DNA of 20,709 bases from Larix sibirica (lineage: Eukaryota; Streptophyta; Pinopsida; Pinales; Pinaceae). Under the pieces are notes generated by a model that worked only from the letters and a program-made list of their open reading frames with translations, was not told the origin of the DNA and did no database searches. The stretch spans positions 1-20,709 of the forward strand of contig NWUY0300061922.1 of the NCBI GenBank assembly GCA_004151065.3, in the 5' to 3' direction. Each line of letters begins with the position of its first letter. The first letter of the stretch is position 1. Of this stretch, positions 10,363 through 19,142 are shown piece by piece. The position numbers were made by a program, and so were the translations under genes.

Positions 10363-10478
10363 CTGCACAGTGAAATCTAGGTCTCAGTACTAGACAGAAT
10401 AATCACAACAACCATTACAAGAATAAGTCCAACTGTCGGATAAAAATAGTCAGATCATGATAAAGAAAAATCACTTAC
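10363..10478 (-). other. Putative 3'-UTR intron of the FLA gene
   Basis: Fifteen bases after the stop codon the minus strand reads AAA|GTAAGTGA, a near-perfect donor. After 116 bp it reaches TTTCACTGTGCAG|GTGTC, a pyrimidine-rich acceptor, with branch-point-like CTGAC and TACTGAG in between. The stop lies too close to the junction for nonsense-mediated decay to be expected. Confidence 0.5.
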
Positions 10479-10493
10479 TTTATGTATAAACAA

Positions 10494-12941
10494 TTATTGA
10501 CAGCTGGGCATAAGAATCGGAAACAAGCCACATACAGCTCTCAAGAAACGTCCTGCACACACACACGAAGAAATTAGCGAGCAAACCCAAATATGCAACT
10601 GATTAATCCATAAATAAACAGTATTCCTATTTGTTGCCAGAGATATACCAGCTGTTTCATAGCTGTAGAACAAAAACGGTGGGATCATTGCAGCCATTAA
10701 TGGAAAACAACTGGTGTGATAGCTATAGAACAATGGTGGGGTCATTACAGGAAAATGACTGGTGTGAAAGCTCTATATGCAGGTATTGACAAAACTAAAC
10801 ATAAGAAGAAACAAGAAGAGAGAAGGGCCAATAATGTGGCATGAAACCCAACAAAGGGGATCTGTCGTTATAATAAGATAATGGTAACATCATTTCAACC
10901 ATGATCCATAAAATGGTTGACAACAATTCAAGAAATGGTAACAACACTGTGGGCCTTCAATCCAAGAAAACCATGACACTGAAACATGGAATGAGTCAGA
11001 TACAACCCATAAAGCACTACACCGAAATGGTTAACCATGTTCCAACGAGGAACCATAAGATAACAGTTGACCCGGGAAAGAATGCTACCTGAACAAATTA
11101 CGGATTTGAACCCAAAACCAGGAACAACAACTTCCAAATGACATTTTACCAGGGGAAGAAAGTTGCCAGAACAAATTAGGGATTTGAACCCAAAACCAAG
11201 AACCCCAACTTCCAAATTTCTAAGACTTTTAGTACATTGCAGCTAATGCAAGAGAAGCAACAATGGCCATCTATGCAAGAATTATCTGAATATATAAACC
11301 AGAACACCTATTATTTGACTATTTATGACATTTTACCAGGGGAAGAATGCTGACAGAACAAATTGGAGATTTGAACCCAAAACCAAGAACCCCAACTTCC
11401 AAATTTGTAAAACTTTTAGTATAGTGCAGCTAATGCAAAAGAAGCAACAATGGCCATCAATGCAAGAATTATCTGAATATATAAACCAGAACACCTATTA
11501 GTTGACTACAAACCCAGTGTAATTGGGGATGTGTTCAACAAATGAATGGGAAAGTTTATTGAAAAAAACCCTGCAATAAAAAATGCAAAGAGGCATACAC
11601 ACCTCTGGCAGGCTGTGACTCATTGACCTCTTCTTCCTCCTCCTCCTCCTCTTCTCTAAGCTTTCTTCCCTTTGTCTGGACGGTCTTGGTAGTCTTGACG
11701 GCCTTAGGTTTTGAAGGGAACAGAACTTTATCAATCCCCTGGACAGAAATCCTGCCATCTGTATAAATGTCATGATCAAGCAAATGCGCAGCCTCTTCTT
11801 CCTCTCCAAACAACACAGTCCCGTCTGCTTCCTGAGACATTATCTTGTGGGGAGCCCTGAGCGTGTCATATTTCATCTTCCCGAACCTTCTCACGGCATT
11901 ATACATGCTCTCCTCAGTTTGATACTCGGGAATAATGTGGTAATATAGTATATGTTCCGGAGCTCCAGGCTCGCTGAGCTGCTCCGTGGTGAGCTGACCC
12001 ATGGCCTCATCGTTGGGCGCCAGGACTGTGACTTTGTAGCCCTCGGAGACAAGCTTCGCGAGCTCGGTGGCCAACGATGTGAGATTCACAAGAATGTCAG
12101 CCATTTCGTTGTAGCCACCATAGAGCACCAATGCATTAATGAAATCCTTCACTTGGCTTTCGCCATCGAACCAGACGTGCCCGGAAGAGGGTCCGGGAGC
12201 GGGCGCTGGTGCTAGCGAAGGCCCTGGTGCCAATGCGTAGTAAACTGAGTGAATGGGCGGAGACTTGTAAGATAAAGAAGAAGCGTGTACGGATTTTGAC
12301 AATTTCTTTATGGGATCATATTCCGGAGCCCCCTGCGGCATAACTGCCAGAGAAACGCCGCTTCTCCAGTTATTGAAATCATCCTGAACACTCTTGGGTA
12401 TCAGCATTCTGTCGATTCCATGGATGACACCGTCGGGTCTCACGACGGCATTGGGGTGGGCAATGGAGGCTAGATCGATGGTCTTCTTGTTTCCATTCAT
12501 CGATAGCTTTAGCCGGTCTTTGGCTAGAGTCTCATGAGTGCCATTGCTCCATTCTTCGGCAGCGATTCTGCGGGGAACAACGTGATACATGAGCAACTTC
12601 TGCAGAGCCTTCAGATTCCCCGGTTCGTGCAAGAAACGCTTGAACTCCGGATCCAGCTTTCGCTCCAGAATATCATTCTGGGGAGCGAAGATCGTGACAT
12701 TGCTGCTCCCGACGACCTCCTCCAAGGACTGGAGAAGCAACGCCTTTTCGACTAGCTCTGCTAGCTCCGTGTAATGGGAGTCCAGCAACGCCACTAGAAC
12801 CGAATTGGAGCTGATAGCCACCTGAGAACTCGCAGAATTCAATGGCAACCTAGATTTCTGCAATGCTGCAGCATTGGAGGCCGCGAAGAACAGAGCCAGA
12901 AGCACAGCAACGAGGATCGATCTCGGGCTATGGCAATCCAT
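10494..12941 (-). CDS. Fasciclin-like arabinogalactan protein, FLA15-18 type, two exons
   Basis: Exon 1 is 12941-11603 and exon 2 is 10552-10494; together they give 465 residues. The ATG sits in AACCATGG. Residues 1-25 are a signal peptide, so the protein is secreted to the cell wall. FAS1 domain 1 is about 46-183 (VTIFAPQND 82-90, YHVVP 119-123, GVIHGIDRMLIP 171-182). An Ala/Pro/Ser glycomodule (236-253) would carry arabinogalactan on hydroxyproline. FAS1 domain 2 is about 264-409 (TVLAPNDEAM, YYHIIPEY, RISVQGIDKVLFP). Possible N-glycosylation sites are N81, N133 and N286. Nine consecutive Glu occupy 430-438. The family has two FAS1 domains and no GPI signal, and none is seen here. The large exon alone would read to TAA at 11556, adding an atypical tail. 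The donor AGAG|GTGTGT and acceptor TGTGCAG|GACG share phase and restore the family-like ending RGRFLRAVC...SCQ. The family supports wall and adhesion roles; the specific function is inferred. Confidence 0.93.
10652..10772. repeat. Intronic tandem repeat, about 48-59 bp units
   Basis: Units at 10652-10710, 10711-10758 and a partial unit from 10759 share CTG(G/T)T(G/T)(T)GATAGCTATAGAACAA-like and GGTGGG(G/A)TCATT(A/G)CAG stretches. The first unit is longer by an internal insert. All lie inside the FLA intron. Confidence 0.7.
11075..11508. repeat. Intronic tandem repeat, 187-bp period, with a truncated third copy
   Basis: Full copies are 11139-11325 and 11326 to about 11508, both starting TGACATTTTACCAGGGGAAG. 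A third, shortened copy (about 11075-11137) lies to the left. All contain GGATTTGAACC or GAGATTTGAACC followed by AAAACCA(A/G)GAAC. On the minus strand this reads as GGTTCAAATCC, resembling a Pol III B box. The repeat is inside the FLA intron. Confidence 0.88.
11637..11663 (-). repeat. GAG/GAA trinucleotide run coding poly-Glu in FLA
   Basis: Nine consecutive Glu codons, mostly GAG with some GAA, in the C-terminal tail of the FLA protein just before its splice donor. Trinucleotide runs like this often vary in length between alleles. Confidence 0.8.
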
Positions 12942-13540
12942 GGTTAAAGATTCAACAATTTGGCCTTGAAGGCCTGATAGATCTGTTGTGAGATGGTGGC
13001 AGATCTCTGATCTCTTGTGATTTAAAGTTAAAGAAAAGCTGAAGAAGATGAGATCTCACACCGCGTACTGTAGACGAGCACAAATTGGATGGCTGGCTGG
13101 CAGGCTGCTGGCTGGCTACACCATTGGCCGCACTCAACACAACACAACACAAATACGCTGCGCTCCTTTACCGGGTATTGACGAGGGGGAAGGTAGGTGG
13201 GTACTCGGGGTTATCAAATCTGCTTGAATCCGGGTTTGGAATCCGCCAACTGTTCTCAGGCGACCGACGCTCTATTTCCGACAGCCTGTATGTGGGACCC
13301 ACACAAATCATAAATGCTGACGTACACTCCACCCTCAGGGTTTGTTTGTGCGCCTGTTGCGGCTTAATGTTGACCCGTAGGATTGGTAAGCTGTCGTTTT
13401 CCAGTAAGTGGGAAAAACTACTTGACCCTTTAGATCTCCCGTGAAGTGACCGGAACATTTTTTGCGGATCTGTCCATCTCCACCGACACCGGGGACGGGA
13501 ACCTGCCTCACGCCGTGTTGTTTTACCGGCGTGCAAAAAT
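12942..13540 (-). promoter_or_regulatory. Likely 5' UTR and promoter region of the FLA gene
   Basis: This 600-bp stretch is clearly richer in GC than the AT-rich DNA beyond 13540, as is the FLA exon. No clean TATA box was found within 200 bases of the ATG, so the start site cannot be placed. Elements seen include W-box cores TTGAC at 13178-13182, 13370-13374 and 13422-13426, a TGACGT near 13318, a palindromic GTGGGACCCAC at 13292-13302, a GGCT-rich stretch at 13089-13118 and AACAC repeats at 13136-13155. Open frames on both strands here have no domain and are chance products of the higher GC. Confidence 0.5.
13292..13302. promoter_or_regulatory. Palindromic TCP-type site GTGGGACCCAC
   Basis: Contains both GTGGGACC and GGACCCAC, matching the GTGGGNCC/GGNCCCAC consensus of plant TCP transcription factors, about 350 bases upstream of the FLA start codon. 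A motif match only. Confidence 0.35.
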
Positions 13541-14060
13541 ATCTAGAACTTAAGTTTAAAAAAATAAATAAACAAATAAAATATAAATGAAGGTTTAAAA
13601 AATGATATAATACCTTTCATTTAGTTTTACCATAAGGTCTCTCTTCCTTTGTACGCTCTCACTTATGTCCGTGCGTGGATGACAGCTCTTCCCTTTTCTG
13701 TGTGTCAGGGCGTGACACGAGAGGCATTTAAATTCCTCTTTTTCGCTGGTTTTTTTTTAAGTATTCACCTTAATTCCACACCAAATTTTTCAATTTTCCA
13801 AATTTATGATTTTTATTATTATTTTAATTATTAGAAATTGTAATTTAAAAATATTATTATGTCATTTTCAAATCAATCTAGGTAATTGAAATTGTAATTG
13901 TAATTTGAGTCACTCATTAATATAATATTTTTAATTTAAAATTTTATTTTCAAAATTTGTCATTTCAGTAATTATAAATTCCAATTTAAAAGTATTATGT
14001 CATCGTCAAATCAAATCCACATGAGTGACTAAATTGTAATTTTAGTCATTTATAATAGAG
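13541..14060. other. Very AT-rich intergenic DNA
   Basis: No coding signal. Short recurring stretches such as AATTGTAATTTGAGT, AAATTGTAATTTTAGTCA and ATTATGTCAT(T/C) suggest older, worn copies of the repeat family that is clear from 14061 onward. Confidence 0.45.
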
Positions 14061-15335
14061 TTAAATCAATTCCAGATTATTGAAAAAAAATAAAAATTAT
14101 TTTAGTTACTTATAATTGAGTATTTTTAGTTTGTCTAAATTTAAAGGAATCTTCATATTTAAAATTATTTGAATGCAAGGTATATTATTAATATTGATAT
14201 TAATGAATTTATGAGACTGATTATAATGATCTTTGTTTCTGTTTGGTATTGTGGTAAGAATTTATATATATGTATATGTAAGAGGTTTCAAGTTATATAA
14301 TTTAAATAAATTTGCTAGATTGTAAAAATTTATAAATAAAAATAAAAAATTAATTATATAAATACAAATTTCATATTTTAATTAAGGATTTATATTTATA
14401 AATGAAAGCTCTCAAGTTTCATGTGTATATTGTGACAACTTTTCAAATAGAAAATGACAACTTTATAGAGAAAGATAACACATCCATGGGTAGATACTTT
14501 GTGCTTAATATCTCAATCACTTCAATCACTTGTTTTGGTTAAATATCTATATTTACAACCTTTTTAATGCTTGTTATAGTGGTTTACTATGGTTGGCATG
14601 TTGTATTTTTTAATTTAGATTTGTTTTTTCAATTTCAATTTATCATTACATTAACTTACATATTTCATTTATAATAGATGGCATTGGATTTTATAGAAGA
14701 TGAGAATTTTATATAAATCTTTAAATCAAATTTAAATTGTTGAAATTGCAATTTTAATAATTTATAATTACAATATTTTTAATAAAAAAATTATATTTAA
14801 AGTTATTTAAATGCAAAGTATATTATTAATTATTAATATATTAAATTTATGAGAGTAATTTTAATGGTTTTTGTTTGGTGTTTTGATAAAAATTCATAGG
14901 TAAGAGGTTTCAAGTTATATAGTTTAAGTAAATTTGTTAGATTATAATTTTTTTAAAAATAAAAATAAAAAATTAATTACATAGGTATAAACGTCTTTCA
15001 TATTTTAATTAAGGATTCATAATTATAGATGAAAGGTCTCAAATTTCATTTATAAATTGTGACAACTTTCTAAATAGATAATGACAACTTTATATGCAAA
15101 TTCATAGTTAGATACTTTACATAATATCTCAATCACTTGTTTTGGTTAAAGATATATATCTACAACCTCTTTAATACTTAATATATTGGTTTATTATTGA
15201 TGGTATTTTGTATTTTTTTAATTTTTTTTAATTCTAATCTATTATTATTGTTAAATTGCATATCTCATTTATATTCATAATATATGATAAATCATTGAAG
15301 TGCATTGAATTTCATGCAAGACGATAACTTATTAA
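14061..15335. repeat. Roughly 660-bp tandem duplication in AT-rich DNA
   Basis: Copy 1 is about 14061-14720 and copy 2 about 14721-15335. Matching landmarks in order: TTAAATCAA at 14061 and 14721; TAAGAGGTTTCAAGTTATAT; AAAATAAAAAATTAATTA; TTTCATATTTTAATTAAGGATT; TTGTGACAACTTT; ATATCTCAATCACTTGTTTTGGTTAAA; and a final GCATTG(G/A)ATTT(T/C)AT. Copies differ by many indels, and copy 1 alone has a doubled TCAATCACT. There is no coding content and no terminal inverted repeats were seen. Confidence 0.85.
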
Positions 15336-15799
15336 AATTGAGGTGTTATTTTTGTTGTTTTGAGCTAGCCTTTATATGTGTTAATTAAGATGTTATTTTT
15401 GTTGAGTTGTGTTAATCTCTATATATGATAATTATGTAAGTTCAAAAATGGTGTTCAATGTGGTACACTTGTGTTATTGGTTAGAACTAAGGCAAGGTTC
15501 TTTACATTATGACTAGGTGGTTCTAATGACATCTCCTATACTTTGAATTCATTTGAAACCATCATGGTCTTAAGAGGAAAGAGTGAGACATGTAATGGCA
15601 TGTGTTGTTCGAGGGTGCAAGAATTGCACAATAGCTAGTTTGAAAGTCTTTTATTGAAGCTCGAAAATGACAAGTCTCTTATATTGGGTAGTTTTAGAAT
15701 GATAAAATCCTTAAGGAGACAAGCCAAGCTAATGATGGCTTGGAACCCTTAGTGATTAATCTCAAGTTGGTCAATGATTGGTCGACCCCCAAGGAGATG
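15336..15799. other. Intergenic DNA, nothing recognised
   Basis: No open frame of note. A GTTATTTTTGTTG motif occurs twice near 15346 and 15393. Nothing else can be supported. Confidence 0.4.
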
Positions 15800-15872
15800 A
15801 TGACCCTTTCGTATGTCATTTTAGCAATGGTTTAATTTGTGATTACTGATATGCATGTTTTTTACAACAAAC

Positions 15873-15875
<3 letters not shown>
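15800..15875. repeat. Isolated unit of the ~140-bp repeat found at 19550-19995
   Basis: The stretch with GTCATTTTAGCAATGGTTTAATTTGTGATTACTG followed by ATGTTTTTTACAACAAA aligns by eye with array units, for example around 19735-19785. It lies on the other side of the nested LINEs from the array, so it marks the left flank of the insertion site. Confidence 0.6.

Positions 15876-15876
<1 letters not shown>

Positions 15877-15925
<49 letters not shown>
15877..15925. repeat. Compound microsatellite (TG)n(GA)n
   Basis: About fifteen TG units (15877-15906) pass straight into ten GA units (15906-15925). LINE coding sequence begins at the next base. Confidence 0.95.
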
Positions 15926-15928
<3 letters not shown>

Positions 15929-17437
15929 TGAGGCACCCTACTTGTTTTTCCAAGGCTTTAGCTACCAAGGGGGTTTGGAGGATCTTAAAGGGGGATGGTC
16001 TATAGGTAAAAGTGTTGTATCAAAAATAAATTTTCCCTCTCTCCACAGATGAATGGTTCACGACAAGATACAAGCCATCCAAGAATGTGTCCATTATGTG
16101 GAAATCTACAATTTTGGCCTTTGATGTTATATGAGAATGGCTTGTATGGAATGTAGGTAATGGAAGAAGGGTCAAGCTTGGACAAGATCCTTGGGTAGGA
16201 AACGCTAGTGCTCATAGATTACCTTTGATTGAGACTCTCGGGGACTAGGATTCTCTACTTTGGGACAAGTTGAGGATGATTTAAACTCCACTCCTATCAA
16301 ACAAGTATGATTTAAAGCATAAGACTTTCGTTTTGTTGATGAACATAAAGAGCAGTGTAAAGGATTAGTAAATCCCCTGCATAATAGCCACATTAGATTG
16401 GTGGACATGGAAGATGAATTGTTATGGCCAAGGAATCTTGTGGGTGGTTTCTACACCCCTAGTTTGGGCTACATGGTCATTAGGGAGGAAGAAGATCTCC
16501 CAGAGCCTCACTAGTGGACCTCTATGATTTGGAAGTTCAAATGCCCTCTAAAATCAAAGACTTTTTTGTGGCTGGCACTATCTGATAAGGTACCTATGTG
16601 GGATACTATGATCATAAAATTTTGGCTGGGCCCGAGAAAATGCCCTTTGTAGAAGGAAATTCGTGAGAATATTACTCATATATTCATCTCATGCCCATAC
16701 ATTGTGAATATGTCGGAATATGTTTCTCTAATTAAAGGCATTCACTTCATTTGGATTGGATTGGACTTGGAAGGTGTTTTGCAGGACTGGGTAAATAATG
16801 TGGCTCTCAAAGATTTCTGGGCTTTGCCACTAATACTTATATGGGGGGCCTTATTATCCAGGAACAAAGCCATCTATGATGACATTCTCATTGCTCCTTT
16901 TGTTTATGCTTCCAATGATCTATCTATATTAAGCCACTTCCCTCAGGATGATGTTCCTTCAAAAGCGAGAAGAGTTGTAGAGGAGTAGATAGACAAATCT
17001 GGTAGTTGGATCTATTTTGATGGTGCTTCTCAAGGTAATCCTACAAAGGGAGGGGTTGGTGGTATATTATATATATATCTAACTCACATTCGATTGAGTT
17101 TTTAGCTGGTCTTTGTTTGAGCACCAACAATAGAGCAAAGATGATGGCCTTAAAATTATCTATGTTGTCTGCTATCACAAATGGGGTTATGAAGCTATAG
17201 GTTTCTAGGGGCTCCAAATTATTTGTTGATTGGATGTGTCACAAGAGGCCACCCAAAAATATCATGCTAAGGCCTATCTATGAGGATTTGAATCGCATTG
17301 TAGGTACTTTTCAAGAGATAAAGTTCCAACACATTTTTAGATAAAGGAATGTCTTGGAATACCAACTATCCAAGATGGGCCTATAGGTAGGAGATGGCAT
17401 ATGGTACATATGGGAAATGAACAATGACACTCTGACT
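15926..17437 (+). pseudogene. Second LINE ORF2 relic (post-RT region, zf-RVT, RNase H)
   Basis: Coding similarity starts at 15926 (LRHPTC, then FSKALATKGVWRILKGDGL) and continues in another frame from 16051 (EWFTTRYKPS; NGRRVKLGQDPWVGN near 16160-16203). A worn zf-RVT follows at 16540-16700 (WKFKCPLKSK; FISCPY), then a linker and an RNase H domain from about 16989. The element is 5'-truncated and has lost the reverse transcriptase. Stops include TGA 16132-16134 and TAG 16246-16248; a frameshift lies near 17070 at a TA run. The RNase H has lost its chemistry: the first Asp remains (FDGAS, 17019-17021), but the Glu is Lys (17138-17140), the second Asp is Gly (17210-17212) and the final AD is EY. 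It is therefore older or less constrained than the copy at 1-2080. The sequence resumes after the nested insertion at 19143. Confidence 0.88.
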
Positions 17438-17454
17438 GAGCATGAACCTAGACC
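17438..17454. repeat. Left target-site duplication of the nested element
   Basis: GAGCATGAACCTAGACC here and GAGCATGACCCTAGACC at 19126-19142 differ at one base in 17. They bracket the minus-strand element exactly, as expected of LINE-type target-primed integration. Confidence 0.8.
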
Positions 17455-19125
17455 TTTTTCTAAAACAAGAACGAGTATAAGATTGTATTAAAAAGAGCTG
17501 CGAATATACCAAATCAGCAACAAGTTACAATTTCAGAGATCCTAAATTTGACTATCATGACTATTCTTCTTCGTTCACCATGGGAGGGAAAAAAACTACA
17601 CTTCCTATTATTCTTATACCTCCTCTCAGAAGCTTGAGAACATGAGTAAATACAAACAAATTGATTACATAATAAGCATGAGAAACAAACATGGCTAGGA
17701 ATTACGAGATCTGCTTCTTGTCATCATTGGTTGTGGGATTGAAAAGGACTTATTTTTCTTGACAATCGTTTTCCATTTTCCTATGTCCCTTGTATCCAAG
17801 GGTTCAAGTTTGGAAGTGTGCTCTTCTCCTTAAACTATATTTGCCCAGCTTTCTGACTTCCCCAAAAATTCTTGAAGATTCTCTTTCCACAACAAGGGAA
17901 GAGTTGTTCGAACTGGACTTAAATTAATTCCTTCCTTTTGTGAGTTGTGCAAAGCTTGATCCTACTGCTCTGTAGCTTAATCTGATGTGACGTGATCTTA
18001 CAGCTTAGTAGTTTCTTCATTTAGTGGATCTTTGTTGATTTCTTCTTGGATCGATTCTAACTCTACTACAGGGGAATTTGGATCTACAGCTTCTTCTGCA
18101 TAAATAAATTGATTCATTCTTCTTGCGCCCTCCCACCACATGGATTTGCAATGGGGTTTTTTATTGCATTTTTATCCTGGAAACTTTTGTACAAGAGATT
18201 GTTGTATGCCCTATTTCAAAACAGGCCCTGCACTTGAAGATGACTTGTTCATAGCCAAGTTTTTTGGTCCATGAAAATTTCTTACCAACCAAATTTATTT
18301 CAGCACGAAATCCTTTATTGAAGTCCATTTCCACACAAATTCTTGCAAAGGTTGCACGAGACAGATTTAGAATTTATGGGTTGCAAAAGTGGAACTTACT
18401 AAGAGCATTTCCAATGGATTCAAGGGAAGGAGTTCCCCAGAGGTGCAGGGTAAAATTCGGGATCCGGACCCAAACTGGAGCTGTGGTGAGTGTATTTATC
18501 AAGGGATCAAAGGAGGGAGTCCATGGCTTCATGCATAATCTTGAACTTCCCCATAACCAAGTCCTGAAGCTAGGGATCAAGTCCCTATCTTCTTCGATAT
18601 CAAATTCAACAATGAAAACCCCTTTTGCACAAGGGTTTAAGTAGTCCTCTTCCTTCACCAGGGGTGTCCATGAATCTATAACCCATTTCTACAGATCTAC
18701 AAGTCATGGCCACAAACCATTAAATCGGTAAACCAACCCATAAGAATAGTAAAAAATAGTTTGCTCTTATGTGTCTAGATCCACCAAAATGGAAAGAGAG
18801 AGGGCTTATTGGACCCGAAATCAGTTGAGAGAGGGGGCAGAACCATCATGTTTTACCATATCTCGGAAGGAAATCTATTGCTTCAAAGTCAAAACCATTG
18901 ATCCAAAAGCTGTCAAGTTATGGGAAAGCCCAAGCGAAGACCCAAGAACCGATTTGTTCTCCAAAGAAGAAGAAGAGTCGAAGTTCAAACCCTGCACTGG
19001 AACACAAGGAATGGGAGAGGAGGAAAATTTGGACACGAGCAACGCCATCAAAAGGAAGAGTGAGTAGCTAGGAAATAACCCTAGTCGTCACTACCAACAT
19101 GAGCGTCATTAGCGTCATCACCATA
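17455..19125 (-). mobile_element. Nested ORF1-only LINE-derived retrocopy
   Basis: A 1671-bp insertion into the 3' end of the plus-strand LINE. On its own strand it runs: 77-nt leader, a complete but decayed ORF1 (19048-17695), about 240 nt of trailer, then TTTTAGAAAAA at its 3' end (T5 at 17455-17459 on the plus strand). It is flanked by a 17-bp target-site duplication. No trace of endonuclease or reverse transcriptase follows ORF1. It therefore looks either like a non-autonomous, internally deleted LINE or like a processed copy of an mRNA from an ORF1-derived (DUF4283 family) gene. The boundaries are seen directly; the mechanism is inferred from the duplication and A-run. Confidence 0.8.
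17695..19048 (-). pseudogene. LINE ORF1-type protein relic (DUF4283 and CCHC zinc knuckle)
   Basis: From ATG at 19048 one frame runs to about 18170 with only in-frame stops. A single frameshift in an A/C run leads to the last part, ending MTRSRSRNS and TAG at 17695. In order: a Ser-rich N-terminus; a DISFRDMVK-like stretch; a DUF4283 domain (LVYRFNGLWP, GVFIVEFD, WGSSRLCMKPWTPSFDP, TTAPVWVRIP, about 18330-18720); a CCHC knuckle CRACFEIGHTTISC (CX2CX4HX4C intact, near 18210); an acidic segment with WWEGAR and FIYAEEA; and a basic C-terminus. In plant LINEs this protein binds the element RNA. About a dozen stops, one of them a CpG-type change after WP, rule out function. An antisense open frame at 18264-18644 is a shadow. 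Confidence is high for the family. Confidence 0.88.
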
Positions 19126-19142
19126 GAGCATGACCCTAGACC
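19126..19142. repeat. Right target-site duplication of the nested element
   Basis: Partner of 17438-17454, with one mismatch. The next base (T, then CACTCGG) resumes the interrupted plus-strand LINE. Confidence 0.8.

Larger units (their letters stand above)
10553..11602 (-). other. Phase-1 intron of the FLA gene
   Basis: A 1050-bp intron with donor GTGTGTATG at 11602 and acceptor (TG)nCAG ending at 10553. It splits a Gly codon (G|GA). It is filled by two families of tandem repeats (10652-10772 and 11075-11508). Another AG, at 10364-10363, would also join in phase 1 but would give a tail unlike the family, so it is read as the 3'-UTR intron acceptor. Confidence 0.8.

Noticed and set aside
11556-11602. 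Read-through C-terminus of FLA ending at TAA 11556
   Set aside because: The 16 extra residues are unlike the family, and a phase-matched donor and acceptor give a family-like tail. Kept only as a possible intron-retention form.
13085-13536. Open frames of 119-122 codons on both strands upstream of FLA
   Set aside because: No domains and no start context. They are expected by chance in a GC-richer promoter region.
17561-17692. 43-codon hydrophobic frame after ORF1 in the nested element
   Set aside because: Short, in a non-coding trailer, and matches nothing I know from LINE ORF2 starts.
18264-18644. 126-codon plus-strand open frame
   Set aside because: Antisense shadow of the DUF4283 ORF1 relic, which has clear family motifs on the minus strand.
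18771-19067. 98-codon plus-strand open frame rich in Glu and Lys
   Set aside because: Antisense to the Ser-rich N-terminus of the ORF1 relic. Its acidic look comes from reversed TTC/TCC codons.
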